64,000 nucleotides of DNA from Aquitalea magnusonii (GTDB lineage Bacteria > Pseudomonadota > Gammaproteobacteria > Burkholderiales > Chromobacteriaceae), in contig NZ_AP018823.1 of NCBI RefSeq assembly GCF_002217795.2, forward strand, positions 930,001 to 994,000, written 5' to 3'. The notes under the pieces are model-generated. The model did not search any database, was not told where the DNA came from, and was given only the letters and a program-made list of their open reading frames with translations. Each line of letters starts with the position of its first letter. Positions within the stretch are counted from its first letter, which is position 1. Positions 33,663 to 42,501 of this stretch are shown one piece after another. Position numbers and translations under genes: made by a program.

Positions 33663-35236
33663 AAGTCCCCTCGGAAATCATCCGTATCTACAAATCGCTG
33701 CATACCTGGGTAGGCATCATTGCCGGTCTGGGCCTGTTCATTGCGTTTTATGCCGGTGCCTTTGCCGTGTTCAAGGAGCCGCTGCGTGCCTGGTTGCAGC
33801 CGCCGGCGCAGTTACGCATGGTGGCGCTGGCAGACGCAGGCCGGCTGATGGACGCCGTGCTGAGCAGCAAGCCCGGCGTGGCTGCCGGTTTTACCGTGCA
33901 TGTAACGGAGCAGGGCGGCATTCCGGCCCGCCTGAGCTGGCAGGAGCGCGATGGCGAAGAAGAGCATGCGGCGGGACGATGGTTCATGGCCGGGCTGGGT
34001 GAAGACGGCAGCCTGCAAATCCGCCAGTTGCACGGTGCCGGGCTGCCGGACTTTATCGATACCCTGCACCGGGTAATCGGCCTGCCGGTGGATCATGACT
34101 ATGCGCGCTGGGTGATGGGGGTGGTTGCCGTCCTGTATGCACTGGCGCTGATTTCCGGTGTGGTGGTGCTGCTGCCTTCTCTGGTGAAGGACTTCTTCCT
34201 GCTGCGTACCGGCCGCAACCTCAAGCGCATGTGGCTGGATGCGCACAATATCGTCGGCATTATCAGCCTGCCGTTTCATCTGGTGATGGCCATCACCGCC
34301 GTGGTATTTGCCTATCATGACCTGTTCTACGTGGTGCAGGACCAACTGTCCGGCAAACCGCCGCGCCCGGTGCGCAGCATGCAGCATCAAGCCTTGCCCG
34401 GACATCCGCCGGTCAAGCTGCTGAGCCCGCAACAGTTGTTGGCACGCGCGCAGCAACTGGCACCAACCATGCAGGTGGATGCCTTGCAATACCAGGATAT
34501 TGCGGGTGCGCGCCCGCTGGTGAGAGTGTGGGGACATGACAGCCGGGCGGTGATGCCACGTCCGCGTGGCGGCTTTCTGGTGCTGCAGCCATATACCGGC
34601 AAGCTGGTGAGCAAGGAGATGGTGCCAGGCGCGCAATCGCTCTCCAACACCTTCATCAGCAGCTTCTTTGCCCTGCACATGGCATCGTTTGGCGGCGTGT
34701 TGCTGCAGTGGCTGTATTTCCTGCTGGCCATGGCCGGTGCCTGGCTGTTTTACAGTGGCAACCTGCTGTGGATAGAGTCGCGCAGGGTAAAGGCCGCGCG
34801 TGGCGACAGCCGCGTGCCGCAACAGCGGCGTGATGTGCGCTGCATGGCCGCGCTGTCGGTGGGAATCAGCCTGGGGTGCATGAGTGGCATTTCCCTGTCC
34901 TTGGCCGCCAGCAAGCTGCTGAACCATTTTGCCGCCGGGCAGGAATGGCATCTGCCGCTTTACTACGCGGTATTCCTGCTGTCCATTGCCTGGGCTTTCC
35001 TGCGCGGCGCGGCCTGGGCATCCCGTGATTTGCTGTGGTTCTGCACGCTGGCCACGCTGGCCCTGCCCCTGTCGTCCTTGCTGGTGGCGGTGGCGCAGGG
35101 CGGCTATGCCACCGGGTGGGCCGTCGATGTGACGGCATTGCTTGCCAGTGGGCTGCTGGCCTGGCAGGCGGCGTTTGTCGGCCGCCGCCTGTCGGCAGGT
35201 GGCGCGGACAGCGTGTGGCATATGGCCGGCAGGTGA
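33659..35236 (+). CDS. PepSY-domain membrane protein (putative ferric-siderophore reductase)
   Basis: A 525-residue PepSY-associated transmembrane protein. The N-terminal helix after SLHTWVGIIAGLGLFIAFYAG, the paired His residues in DAHNIVGIISLPFHLVMAIT and the FALHMASFGGVLLQWLYFLLAMAGAWLFYSGNLLW block are family landmarks, with further helices near the C-terminus. Relatives such as FoxB, FegB and DUF PepSY proteins are inner-membrane haem-binding reductases that release iron from imported siderophores. It overlaps the preceding small gene in ATGA fashion and ends the iron operon; a terminator follows at 35290. The reductase role is inferred from the family. Confidence 0.8.
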   Translation: MKVPSEIIRIYKSLHTWVGIIAGLGLFIAFYAGAFAVFKEPLRAWLQPPAQLRMVALADAGRLMDAVLSSKPGVAAGFTVHVTEQGGIPARLSWQERDGEEEHAAGRWFMAGLGEDGSLQIRQLHGAGLPDFIDTLHRVIGLPVDHDYARWVMGVVAVLYALALISGVVVLLPSLVKDFFLLRTGRNLKRMWLDAHNIVGIISLPFHLVMAITAVVFAYHDLFYVVQDQLSGKPPRPVRSMQHQALPGHPPVKLLSPQQLLARAQQLAPTMQVDALQYQDIAGARPLVRVWGHDSRAVMPRPRGGFLVLQPYTGKLVSKEMVPGAQSLSNTFISSFFALHMASFGGVLLQWLYFLLAMAGAWLFYSGNLLWIESRRVKAARGDSRVPQQRRDVRCMAALSVGISLGCMSGISLSLAASKLLNHFAAGQEWHLPLYYAVFLLSIAWAFLRGAAWASRDLLWFCTLATLALPLSSLLVAVAQGGYATGWAVDVTALLASGLLAWQAAFVGRRLSAGGADSVWHMAGR

Positions 35237-35289
35237 GACTGCCGCGGACTGTAAGGGAGGCCCGCTTCTGCTGCGGGCGGTACGGAAAA

Positions 35290-35317
35290 CAGGCCCTGAT
35301 GCTGTCAGGGCCTGTTT
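35290..35317 (+). terminator. Terminator after the iron-uptake operon
   Basis: CAGGCCCTGA and TCAGGGCCTG form a 10-base stem with a five-base loop and a short T-run. It lies between the convergent PepSY and cheZ genes, so it may serve both. Confidence 0.75.
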
Positions 35318-35344
35318 GCGGGGGAGGCGGGCGATGGGCGGGTT

Positions 35345-36091
35345 TCAGAAGCCCAGGCTGTCCAGCAGGTCGTCCACTTGTTGCTGGTTGGACATCACGT
35401 CCGGATTGCCTTCCTGATTGATGGCCGGTCCGTTGAGCAGGCTGGTGTCCAGCGCACCCTTCTTGTGTTCTGGTGAGAACTCCACCAGCAGCGCCACCAT
35501 TTCTGCTTCCAGGGTCTTGAACATGTCCATCATTTTCTTGATGACCTGGCCGGTGAGATCCTGAAAGTCCTGCGCCATGACGATCTCCAGCAACTGGGTG
35601 CTGGTTTCATGTGTTTGTTGCGGCACCTGGTTCAGGTACTGGCGGGTGTCATCGGCCAGTTGCTTGAACTCGGCGGTGGATAGCTGGTTGGCGTACAGCA
35701 GGTTCCAGCGTTCGGACAGGGTTTGTGAGCTGCTGCCCAGATTGTCCTGCAGCGGCTGGGCCACATCAATTGCGTTCAATACCCGGTCGGCGGCACTCTT
35801 GGTCAGCGAGGCGATGTAGCTCAGACGGTCGCGCGCGTCCGGAATCGCATCGGCCACCCGCTCCAGCGACTTGTCGTAGCCCATGTCACGCAGGGTATTG
35901 TGCATCTTGCGCGTGATCTGGCCGATCTGCTCGTACATTTCTTCGTTCCCGCCATGTGCCGTGCCGGTGCTTTGCACGGCTGCTTCTGCTGCGGGCTGGG
36001 TTTCGGTGGCTTCTTTTTGCTGGCTGGCAATGCTGTCGAACAATGCTTCGAGATCCGGTGAATCTCCGCTATCTAGAATATGATCCGGCAC
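35345..36091 (-). CDS. cheZ: Chemotaxis phosphatase CheZ
   Basis: A 248-residue CheZ. The long coiled-coil helical region (about 60-190) contains the catalytic segment MAQDFQDLTGQVIKKMMDM with the conserved Gln and Asp that insert into the CheY active site. The C-terminal helix QQQVDDLLDSLGF is the CheY-P docking peptide found at the end of CheZ proteins. It removes phosphate from CheY-P to end the tumbling signal. It lies downstream of cheY and two cheV genes on the same strand. Confidence 0.92.
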   Translation of the reverse strand: MPDHILDSGDSPDLEALFDSIASQQKEATETQPAAEAAVQSTGTAHGGNEEMYEQIGQITRKMHNTLRDMGYDKSLERVADAIPDARDRLSYIASLTKSAADRVLNAIDVAQPLQDNLGSSSQTLSERWNLLYANQLSTAEFKQLADDTRQYLNQVPQQTHETSTQLLEIVMAQDFQDLTGQVIKKMMDMFKTLEAEMVALLVEFSPEHKKGALDTSLLNGPAINQEGNPDVMSNQQQVDDLLDSLGF

Positions 36092-36143
36092 GATAGCTTC
36101 TCCTCTGGGCTGACCTGGCAGGTCGGTTTGCCATGTGTATGCG

Positions 36144-36533
36144 TTACTTGTTCATGGTCTGGAAGATCTTGTTCATCTTTTCTTCCAGGGTTGCTGCAGT
36201 AAAGGGCTTCACGATGTAACCGCTGGCACCGGCCATGGCGGCCTCGATGATGTTTTCCCGCTTGGCTTCGGCGGTAATCATCATGAAGGGCAGATGCTTG
36301 ATCTGCTGGTCGGCCCGTACTGCCTTGAGCAGCTCGATGCCGGTCATGTTCGGCATGTTCCAGTCGGAAACAATAAAGTCGAAGCTTTGCGTTTTCAGCT
36401 TGTGCAAGGCCACCTGGCCATCTTCGGCCTCGTCGATATTGGTAAAACCCAGCTCTTTGAGCAGGTTGCGTACGATACGTCTCATGGTCGAGAAATCATC
36501 CACGACCAGAAACTTCATGTTCTTGTCCACCAT
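36144..36533 (-). CDS. cheY: Chemotaxis response regulator CheY
   Basis: A 129-residue single-domain receiver with all functional residues: Asp12 and Asp13 for magnesium, Asp57 as the phosphorylation site (VSDWNM), Thr88 (ITAEA), Tyr106 and Lys109 (YIVKPF). CheY-P binds the flagellar motor switch protein FliM to change rotation. It lies 52 bases from cheZ and 73 bases from the cheV above it, and is very probably co-transcribed. Confidence 0.95.
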   Translation of the reverse strand: MVDKNMKFLVVDDFSTMRRIVRNLLKELGFTNIDEAEDGQVALHKLKTQSFDFIVSDWNMPNMTGIELLKAVRADQQIKHLPFMMITAEAKRENIIEAAMAGASGYIVKPFTAATLEEKMNKIFQTMNK

Positions 36534-36606
36534 AAGTGAAGCTCCAAAGAATGAATCCGTAATCTCTGCCCGTCAGCAGCCCGGGTCTTGTGCCGGGCCG
36601 GGCTGT

Positions 36607-37551
36607 TTATCTTTGAAGGTAGGGAATCAGGGTTTCAGCCAGGATTGCCGGATCGAATTTGGCAACATAGGCATCCACACCCACGCTGGAACCCATCGCC
36701 TTGTTGGCATTGGATGACAGCGAGGAGTGCATGATAACCGGGATGCCTTTGAAGCGGACATCGGATTTGATCAGCTTGGTCAGCACATAGCCGTCCATTT
36801 CCGGCATTTCCGCATCCACCAGAATGATCTTCAGGTAGTCGTGCAGGCACTCATCCTCACCCCAGGTGCGGCTGGCCAGCACCTGCAGGCGCTCCCACGC
36901 TTCGCGGCCATTGGTGGCCTGCTGGAACTTGATGCCCATTTTTTCCAGCACACTGGTGATTTCCTTGCGCGCCACCACCGAGTCATCCACGAAGAACAGG
37001 TACTGGTCGCTGTCCATCTGCGCGGTCGGAATTTCCGGCAGGCGCGGTTCGCCCACCACCGTGGCCAGAATCTGCTCCACGTCCAGAATGGAAACCAGCT
37101 TGCCGTCTTCCAGTTCGGTAATGGCGGTGATCAGGTTGGAATTGGTGGTGCTGCTGCTGTTCATCATGTTTTCCGGGGCGCGTACGCGATCCCAGTCCAC
37201 CCGGATGATGCGGTCCACCGAGTCCACCAGGAAAGCCTGGGTGCTCTTGTTGAATTCGGTAACGATCATGGTGTCGAATTTGCGGCCGCTCTGCTCGGAG
37301 CCGACAAAACGCGCCAGCGAAATCACCGGAATGATGTTGCCGCGCAGCGACAACACACCCTGCACGCCAAAGGGCATGTTGGGGGTTTTGGTGATGGCGG
37401 GGGTCTGGGACACCTCGCGCACCTTGAACACATTGATGCCGAAGGTTTCACGGGTTCCCAGGGAAAACAGCAGGATTTCCATCTTGTTGGAGCCGGCAAG
37501 CTTGGTGCGGGCGTCCACGCTGGCGAGCAGGGATGCGTCGGTTGCTGACAT
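36607..37551 (-). CDS. cheV: Chemotaxis coupling protein CheV (second copy in the pair)
   Basis: A 314-residue CheV: N-terminal CheW-like coupling domain (about 10-165: EILLFSLGTRETFGINVFKVREV, GVQGVLSLRGNIIPVISLARFVG) followed by a C-terminal receiver with conserved Asp (IILVDAEMPEMDGYVLTKLI) and Lys-containing VAKFDP. CheV links chemoreceptors to CheA, and its phosphorylation tunes adaptation. It is about half identical by eye to the copy at 37587-38537, so the pair arose by duplication. The receiver is followed by a normal C-terminus. Both CheW motifs are intact. Confidence 0.92.
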   Translation of the reverse strand: MSATDASLLASVDARTKLAGSNKMEILLFSLGTRETFGINVFKVREVSQTPAITKTPNMPFGVQGVLSLRGNIIPVISLARFVGSEQSGRKFDTMIVTEFNKSTQAFLVDSVDRIIRVDWDRVRAPENMMNSSSTTNSNLITAITELEDGKLVSILDVEQILATVVGEPRLPEIPTAQMDSDQYLFFVDDSVVARKEITSVLEKMGIKFQQATNGREAWERLQVLASRTWGEDECLHDYLKIILVDAEMPEMDGYVLTKLIKSDVRFKGIPVIMHSSLSSNANKAMGSSVGVDAYVAKFDPAILAETLIPYLQR

Positions 37552-37586
37552 ATTGGATACCTCTCCCGGATGAAGTCTGTTCTGGT

Positions 37587-38537
37587 TTAGTTGTTGGTCA
37601 GCTTGAGCATTTCGCGCAACTTCATCGACAGCTTCTGGGCTTCGAACTTGGAAACGTACTCATCGACGCCGACGGACTGGCCGAGCTTCTGGTTGGAACT
37701 GCCGGAGAGCGAGGAATGCATCAGCACCGGAATACCGGCAAAGCGCGGGTCGCTCTTGATCAGTTTGGTCAGCATATAGCCGTCCATTTCCGGCATTTCC
37801 ACATCGGTGAGCACCAGATGCAGGGTTTCGTTCAGGCGCTTGCCGGACAAGTCGGCCTGCATGGCCATTTTTTGCAATTCTTCCCAGGCGCGCATGCCGT
37901 TGATGGCATAGGCGTATTTGACCTGCATGGCGTCCAGCGTGCGCTCGATCTGTTTGCGGGCGACGGCGGAATCGTCGGTGAAGAAGATCATGCGTTCTTC
38001 TTTCACCGGCTCGATATTGATGAAGTGATGCGAGTCGTCGACCAGGGAGGTTTCGGCCAGGACTTTTTCCACGTCCATCATCATCACCAGCGTGCCGTGA
38101 TCCAGCTCGGTGACGGCGGTGACGAGGCCGGCCATGCGGTTGGTGATCATGTCGGGCGGCACGCGCATGGCGGACCAGTCCAGACGCAGGATGGTATCGA
38201 CGGCCTCGACCAGGAAGCCCTGGGTGTGGCCGTTGTACTCGGTCACGATCATGATTTCGGGCTTGTTGCTGGTGACGATGCCGGCGTACTTGGCCAGATC
38301 GATGACGGGGACCAGGGATCCGCGCAGGCTGACCATGCCTTCGACGGAGGAGGGCATTTCAGGAGCGGAAGTGATTTCGGGGGTGCGCATGACTTCACGC
38401 ACTTTGAAGACATTGATGCCGAAAACTTCTTTTCTCCCGGTACGCTGGTCGTGACCCAGGGAGAACAGCAGGATTTCCAGCTTGTTGGTCCCTGCCAGTT
38501 TTGTTCTGGCATCGATTTTTTTAAGAAGGTCTGACAC
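37587..38537 (-). CDS. cheV: Chemotaxis coupling protein CheV (first copy in the pair)
   Basis: A 316-residue CheV with CheW-like domain (LEILLFSLGHDQRTGRKEVF, MVSLRGSLVPVIDLAKYAG) and receiver (LVLTDVEMPEMDGYMLTKLI with phospho-acceptor Asp, VSKFEA near the end). The N-terminal domain has a short insert after SLG (HDQRTGRKE) that the other copy lacks, so the two may couple to different receptors. It is the first gene of the cheV-cheV-cheY-cheZ run. I saw no convincing FliA promoter upstream. Confidence 0.92.
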   Translation of the reverse strand: MSDLLKKIDARTKLAGTNKLEILLFSLGHDQRTGRKEVFGINVFKVREVMRTPEITSAPEMPSSVEGMVSLRGSLVPVIDLAKYAGIVTSNKPEIMIVTEYNGHTQGFLVEAVDTILRLDWSAMRVPPDMITNRMAGLVTAVTELDHGTLVMMMDVEKVLAETSLVDDSHHFINIEPVKEERMIFFTDDSAVARKQIERTLDAMQVKYAYAINGMRAWEELQKMAMQADLSGKRLNETLHLVLTDVEMPEMDGYMLTKLIKSDPRFAGIPVLMHSSLSGSSNQKLGQSVGVDEYVSKFEAQKLSMKLREMLKLTNN

Positions 38538-38888
38538 AGGGGTATCCTAGACGAAGTGTGGAAGATAACCGGTACAGGACAATGCCCTTACTGGTGTGCC
38601 GCGCGTCAATGCGTGCGGCGGTATTTTTGTGCATGACAGCCTGATGCATGCTACTGCTGACGGCAAGTGCCGAGCTTGAATTTTGTTTTATCAGAAAATA
38701 TTTAAATATTTTTTTATTTTTATTCATTATTCCCGACTCTGCTGGTAAGCCACACTATAGCTACTGTTATTGCAAACAGCCAAGCATCATCAGGCGATCT
38801 GTGATGCAAGTCAGAATATTGCAATAATTCCGGCCTGCCGGCTAAACCGGCATGGCCAGCCGTCATGGTGCTTGTAGTGGACCAGGCC
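38538..38888. other. Intergenic region upstream of the chemotaxis operon
   Basis: About 350 bases without a credible gene. It contains a strongly AT-rich stretch (about 38690-38735) and must hold the promoter of the cheV-cheV-cheY-cheZ transcript. No clear sigma-28 site or palindromic operator was found. Confidence 0.4.
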
Positions 38889-39338
38889 TCAGGGGCCGGG
38901 TATGCCGGGGCCACCCAGCGGGTGACACATCACGCTGCTGCGGATGCGGTTGCGCTGACTGTCGCCGGGTAGATCGACAATCCAGCCACCGCTGGCGGCT
39001 GACATCTGCAGCAGAATTTCCTTGCCCTTATTGGCCATGATGTCGTTGTAGACGGCGGTATCGTCTACATGCAGCTGGCCCTGGTCGGTGGTGATGCTAT
39101 AGCTGCTGATCAAACCGCTGCCGCTGGCTTCCTTGTATTCCCTGCCCCAGGCAATCAGGTATTTGCTGACGTAACAGTCGGTGGCAGGTGTGCCGGCGGC
39201 ATTGCTGCTGGCATTGGCGCGAGACGATGGGCCGGCGATTGCCCGGTTCAGGGATTGCAGCAAGTCCCGGCTGCTTTGCATCAGATTGCTGCAGCCGCCA
39301 AGCAGCAGCAGTGTGCTGAGAATGACAATGGCCCGCAT
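38889..39338 (-). CDS. Lipoprotein, unknown function
   Basis: I start at ATG 39338 behind GGAGA, which gives a textbook lipoprotein signal: MRAIVILSTLLLLGGC with the lipobox LLGGC. The remaining 133 residues contain QSSRDLLQSLNRAI, DCYVSKYLIAWGREYKEASG and QLHVDDTAVYNDIMANKGKE, ending in a proline/glycine-rich tail. Membrane-anchored in the periplasm or outer membrane. I do not recognise the family. An upstream in-frame start would destroy the signal peptide. It stands between the chemotaxis operon and a cyclic-di-GMP protein without clear linkage. Confidence 0.65.
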   Translation of the reverse strand: MRAIVILSTLLLLGGCSNLMQSSRDLLQSLNRAIAGPSSRANASSNAAGTPATDCYVSKYLIAWGREYKEASGSGLISSYSITTDQGQLHVDDTAVYNDIMANKGKEILLQMSAASGGWIVDLPGDSQRNRIRSSVMCHPLGGPGIPGP

Positions 39339-39559
39339 GGGTCTCCGTGATAAGGCAGAACTGCGCAAGCGCAGCCAGATTGTACGAGCGGGCAGGGCAA
39401 GATAGTGCCTGCACCGCAGCATGCTACCGTATTCACCTGCCTGGCGGAATGCTTGCCCATGTAAAGACGGCAAGCCTGCTCCGGCCGCCAGGCAAGAAAC
39501 ACGGGCATGTTTATTGCTGGTTTCAGTCTGTTATCCCATGACTGACAGGTTGCACTGCC

Positions 39560-41659
39560 TTGACGCCCAGTACCCAATCTTCCCGTCCCGGTCCGACTCA
39601 TGTTTTGTCGGCGTTTCAGCCAAGTGTGCTGGAAAACCTGATTCATCATCTGGATGGCATGGCTTACCGTGGCCGGGATGATCCGGCGCGGCGCATGCAG
39701 TTTGTCAGCCGTGGCTGTCTGGCCTTATCCGGTTATGCCGCCGCCACGCTGCTGGCCAGTGATGCAGGCTGGATGGGCGTGATTCACAAGGATGACCGCG
39801 CCGCAGTAGCCGAGGCCCTGGCGGGCAGCTTGCGTGGCAATGGCCGCTTTCAGTTGCAATACCGTATTCGCACTGCCGCAGGCCAGATACGCCATGTGAG
39901 GGAGAGCGGGGTGGCTTCGCCGGATGGCGATGGCATGCTGCTGGAAGGCTTCGTGATGGATGTCACCAGCCAGCAGCGCACCATCCGGGCGCTGGCCCAG
40001 GCCGAAATGCGTTATCGCACCATTTTCGAGCATGCGCAGGAGGGGATTTTCCAGAGCAGCAAGACCGGACGTTACCTGGCGGCCAATCCGGCCCTGGCGC
40101 GGCTGTATGGTTATGCCTCGCCGGAAGAGCTGATACTCAATCTGTCCGACATCAGTTGCCAGTTGTATGTGGAAGCCGGGCGGCGTGAAGCCTTTTTGCA
40201 CCTGATGGAAACGGCTGGCGAAGTGGTCAACTTCGAATCCGAGGTCTACCGCAAGGATGGCAAGCGCATCTGGATTTCGGAAAACGCACATGTGGTGTCG
40301 TCGGAACACGGTCGTTTCCTGTATTACGAAGGCACGGTGCAGGATATTTCCGAGCGCAAGCATTACCAGCAGCAACTGGAGATGCAGGCCAATTTTGATG
40401 CATTGACCGGCCTGCCCAACCGCGCCTTGCTGTACGACCGGCTCAGGCAGTGCGTGGCCCGTGCCGCGCGGGCGCAAAGCCGGCTGGCGGTGGTGTTTAT
40501 CGATCTGGACAACTTCAAGTTCATTAATGACAACCTGGGCCATGCCGCCGGCGACCAGTTGCTGAAGATCGTGGCCGAGCGCATTGCCGGCAGCATCCGC
40601 AAGCTCGATACCGTGGCCAGGCTGGGCGGGGACGAATTTGTGCTGATCCTCAACGATCTGGACAGCGAAGCCGCGCTGGCTGCCTTGTTGGAGCGCATCC
40701 GGCTGCGTACCAGTCAGCCGGTGCAGTTGCAGGCACAAAGTTGCAATGTCAGCGCCAGCCTGGGGGTGGCGCTGTACCCGCGCGATGGGCTGGACGAACA
40801 GACGCTGCTGCGCCATGCCGATGTGGCCATGTATGCCGCCAAGGCGGCGGGCAAGGATAATCTGCATTTCTTTACCGGCAAGCTGGACCAGCAGTCCGAC
40901 GAGCGCTTCACCCTGGAGCGGGAAATGCGGCTGGCGCTGGAACAGGGCGGATTTTCCCTGGCCTACCAGCCCAAGTTTGATCGTGCCGGGCAGATTGTCG
41001 GGGTGGAGGCGTTGGCGCGCTGGCAGCATGCCCAACTGGGCAATATTGCGCCGGACCGCTTCATTCCGGTGGCCGAGGCATGCGGTCTGATCCAGCCGCT
41101 GACCATGACCATTCTGCGCCAGGCCTGCCAGGCCATTGCGCGTTGCAACCATCAACGCAGCCAGCCCATCAGCCTGGCGGTCAACTTGTCGCCGCGACTG
41201 TTCGAGCGCGACCACTTGTGCCGCGAACTGGCCAGCGTGCTGGCCGAGTGCAACTTCCCGCCGCAATGGCTGGAGCTGGAAATCACCGAGTCGCTGTTAT
41301 TGGGCGATACCGAACACATCATCCGCCAGATGCAGGAGCTGCAGGCCTGGGGCGCACAACTGGCGATGGACGATTTTGGTACCGGCTATTCCTCGCTGGC
41401 TTATCTGGTGCGCTTTCCGCTGGGCATCATCAAGATAGACCGCAGCCTGGTGGCGGGCATTGAAAGCAATGAACAGCAACGCATGGTGGTGAGCGCGGTG
41501 GTGACGCTGGGGCGCAATCTGGGCAAGACCGTGGTGGCCGAAGGCGTGGAAACCCCGGCCCAGTTGCAGTTGCTGCAAGAAATGGCTTGCAGCCAGTTCC
41601 AGGGTTTCGGTCTGTCGGTGCCGCTGAGCGAGGCGGCCTTGCACGACCGCCTGCAATAA
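39560..41659 (+). CDS. PAS-PAS-GGDEF-EAL cyclic-di-GMP enzyme
   Basis: A 699-residue cytoplasmic protein without membrane segments. Two PAS/PAC sensor modules (about 20-135 and 145-265) are followed by a GGDEF domain with the intact signature RLGGDEF near 355 and an EAL domain with GVEALARW near 480, EITES, MDDFGTGYSSL, IKIDRS and VAEGVET. Both catalytic centres look complete, so it could make and degrade cyclic-di-GMP, or use one domain as the GTP sensor of the other. It is monocistronic, followed by the convergent eutC gene. The PAS ligand is unknown. Confidence 0.88.
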   Translation: MTPSTQSSRPGPTHVLSAFQPSVLENLIHHLDGMAYRGRDDPARRMQFVSRGCLALSGYAAATLLASDAGWMGVIHKDDRAAVAEALAGSLRGNGRFQLQYRIRTAAGQIRHVRESGVASPDGDGMLLEGFVMDVTSQQRTIRALAQAEMRYRTIFEHAQEGIFQSSKTGRYLAANPALARLYGYASPEELILNLSDISCQLYVEAGRREAFLHLMETAGEVVNFESEVYRKDGKRIWISENAHVVSSEHGRFLYYEGTVQDISERKHYQQQLEMQANFDALTGLPNRALLYDRLRQCVARAARAQSRLAVVFIDLDNFKFINDNLGHAAGDQLLKIVAERIAGSIRKLDTVARLGGDEFVLILNDLDSEAALAALLERIRLRTSQPVQLQAQSCNVSASLGVALYPRDGLDEQTLLRHADVAMYAAKAAGKDNLHFFTGKLDQQSDERFTLEREMRLALEQGGFSLAYQPKFDRAGQIVGVEALARWQHAQLGNIAPDRFIPVAEACGLIQPLTMTILRQACQAIARCNHQRSQPISLAVNLSPRLFERDHLCRELASVLAECNFPPQWLELEITESLLLGDTEHIIRQMQELQAWGAQLAMDDFGTGYSSLAYLVRFPLGIIKIDRSLVAGIESNEQQRMVVSAVVTLGRNLGKTVVAEGVETPAQLQLLQEMACSQFQGFGLSVPLSEAALHDRLQ

Positions 41660-41685
41660 GAGGCGGCCTGCTGTGGCTGAAGTCC

Positions 41686-42501
41686 TCAGCCCTGCTGTGC
41701 GGCCAGTGCCAGTTGTTGCAGGTGCAGCCAGCCGGCCTCGGCGGCGCTGCCATCCTTGAGTGCCACCCCGGTGCCGCTGGTGCGACCGGCGCGGATCAGC
41801 CAGGCCAGCTTGTAGGCGGCCAGGGGGTAGGGCAGGCCTTGCGGGCGCACATTGGAAATGCAGTTGCGCTCGGAATCCATGCGCCCGCTGCGTGGCGCGC
41901 TGGTGAGATACACCCCCAGGCTGTCCGGTGAGCTCAGGCCGGGGCGCTCGCCAATCAGCATCACCACCATGGCCGCCTGCAGGCATTCACCCACTTCATC
42001 GGCCAGCGCTACCCGCGCTTCGGTGGCCAGTACCACCGGCCCCAGGCGCAAGCCCTGCTCTTGCAAATAGGGCAGGGTGGCGGCAATCAGCGGCACAGCA
42101 TGGCTGGCCACGGCGCGGGCCGACAAGCCATCGCCAATCACGAACAGCACATCACAGGGTTCCACTGCGGCAGCCAGCAGGCTGGCGCGGCTGTCCGGGT
42201 GCAGGCGGCGGCCCTGGTCCGGCCGTTGCAGATAGGCGGCGCGGCTGGGGGCGGCGCTGCGCACTTGCAGGCTGGGCAGTTGCAGGTCTTGCAGGGATGC
42301 GCTCAGCGCGGACAGGTCCAGCGGGGTGTGAACGGCATCGCGGGCCTGGGCATGGGCCAGGGCAAAACGCAGGGTTTCGCGGGTGGGCAGGCTGGCACCC
42401 ACCCGTCCCAGCGCAATGCGCGCCACGGTGTGCTGGGCCAGGTCCTGCCAACTGTCTTCGGTAATCGGGCTGATACTGCCGTGGCTGAGAGGTGCATTCA
42501 T
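41686..42501 (-). CDS. eutC: Ethanolamine ammonia-lyase small subunit
   Basis: A 271-residue EutC with the expected blocks: TVARIALGRVGASLPTRETLRFALAHAQARDAVH near the N-terminus, the B12-binding elements around RPDQGRRL and VIGDGLSARAVASHA, and GERPGLSSPDSLGVYLT. With EutB it forms the adenosylcobalamin-dependent enzyme that turns ethanolamine into acetaldehyde and ammonia. It overlaps eutB by four bases. No microcompartment shell, EutA reactivase or aldehyde dehydrogenase genes lie nearby, so the acetaldehyde would be handled in the open cytoplasm by enzymes encoded elsewhere. Confidence 0.93.
   Translation of the reverse strand: MNAPLSHGSISPITEDSWQDLAQHTVARIALGRVGASLPTRETLRFALAHAQARDAVHTPLDLSALSASLQDLQLPSLQVRSAAPSRAAYLQRPDQGRRLHPDSRASLLAAAVEPCDVLFVIGDGLSARAVASHAVPLIAATLPYLQEQGLRLGPVVLATEARVALADEVGECLQAAMVVMLIGERPGLSSPDSLGVYLTSAPRSGRMDSERNCISNVRPQGLPYPLAAYKLAWLIRAGRTSGTGVALKDGSAAEAGWLHLQQLALAAQQG

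Noticed and set aside
38521..38727. 68-codon minus-strand frame upstream of cheV
   Set aside because: It overlaps the cheV start and reads through the promoter region with no similarity or site.
38538..38760. Sigma-28 promoter upstream of cheV
   Set aside because: The best candidate (TAAGGGCA then ACCGGTTA) matches poorly and has a 10-base spacer, so I did not call it.
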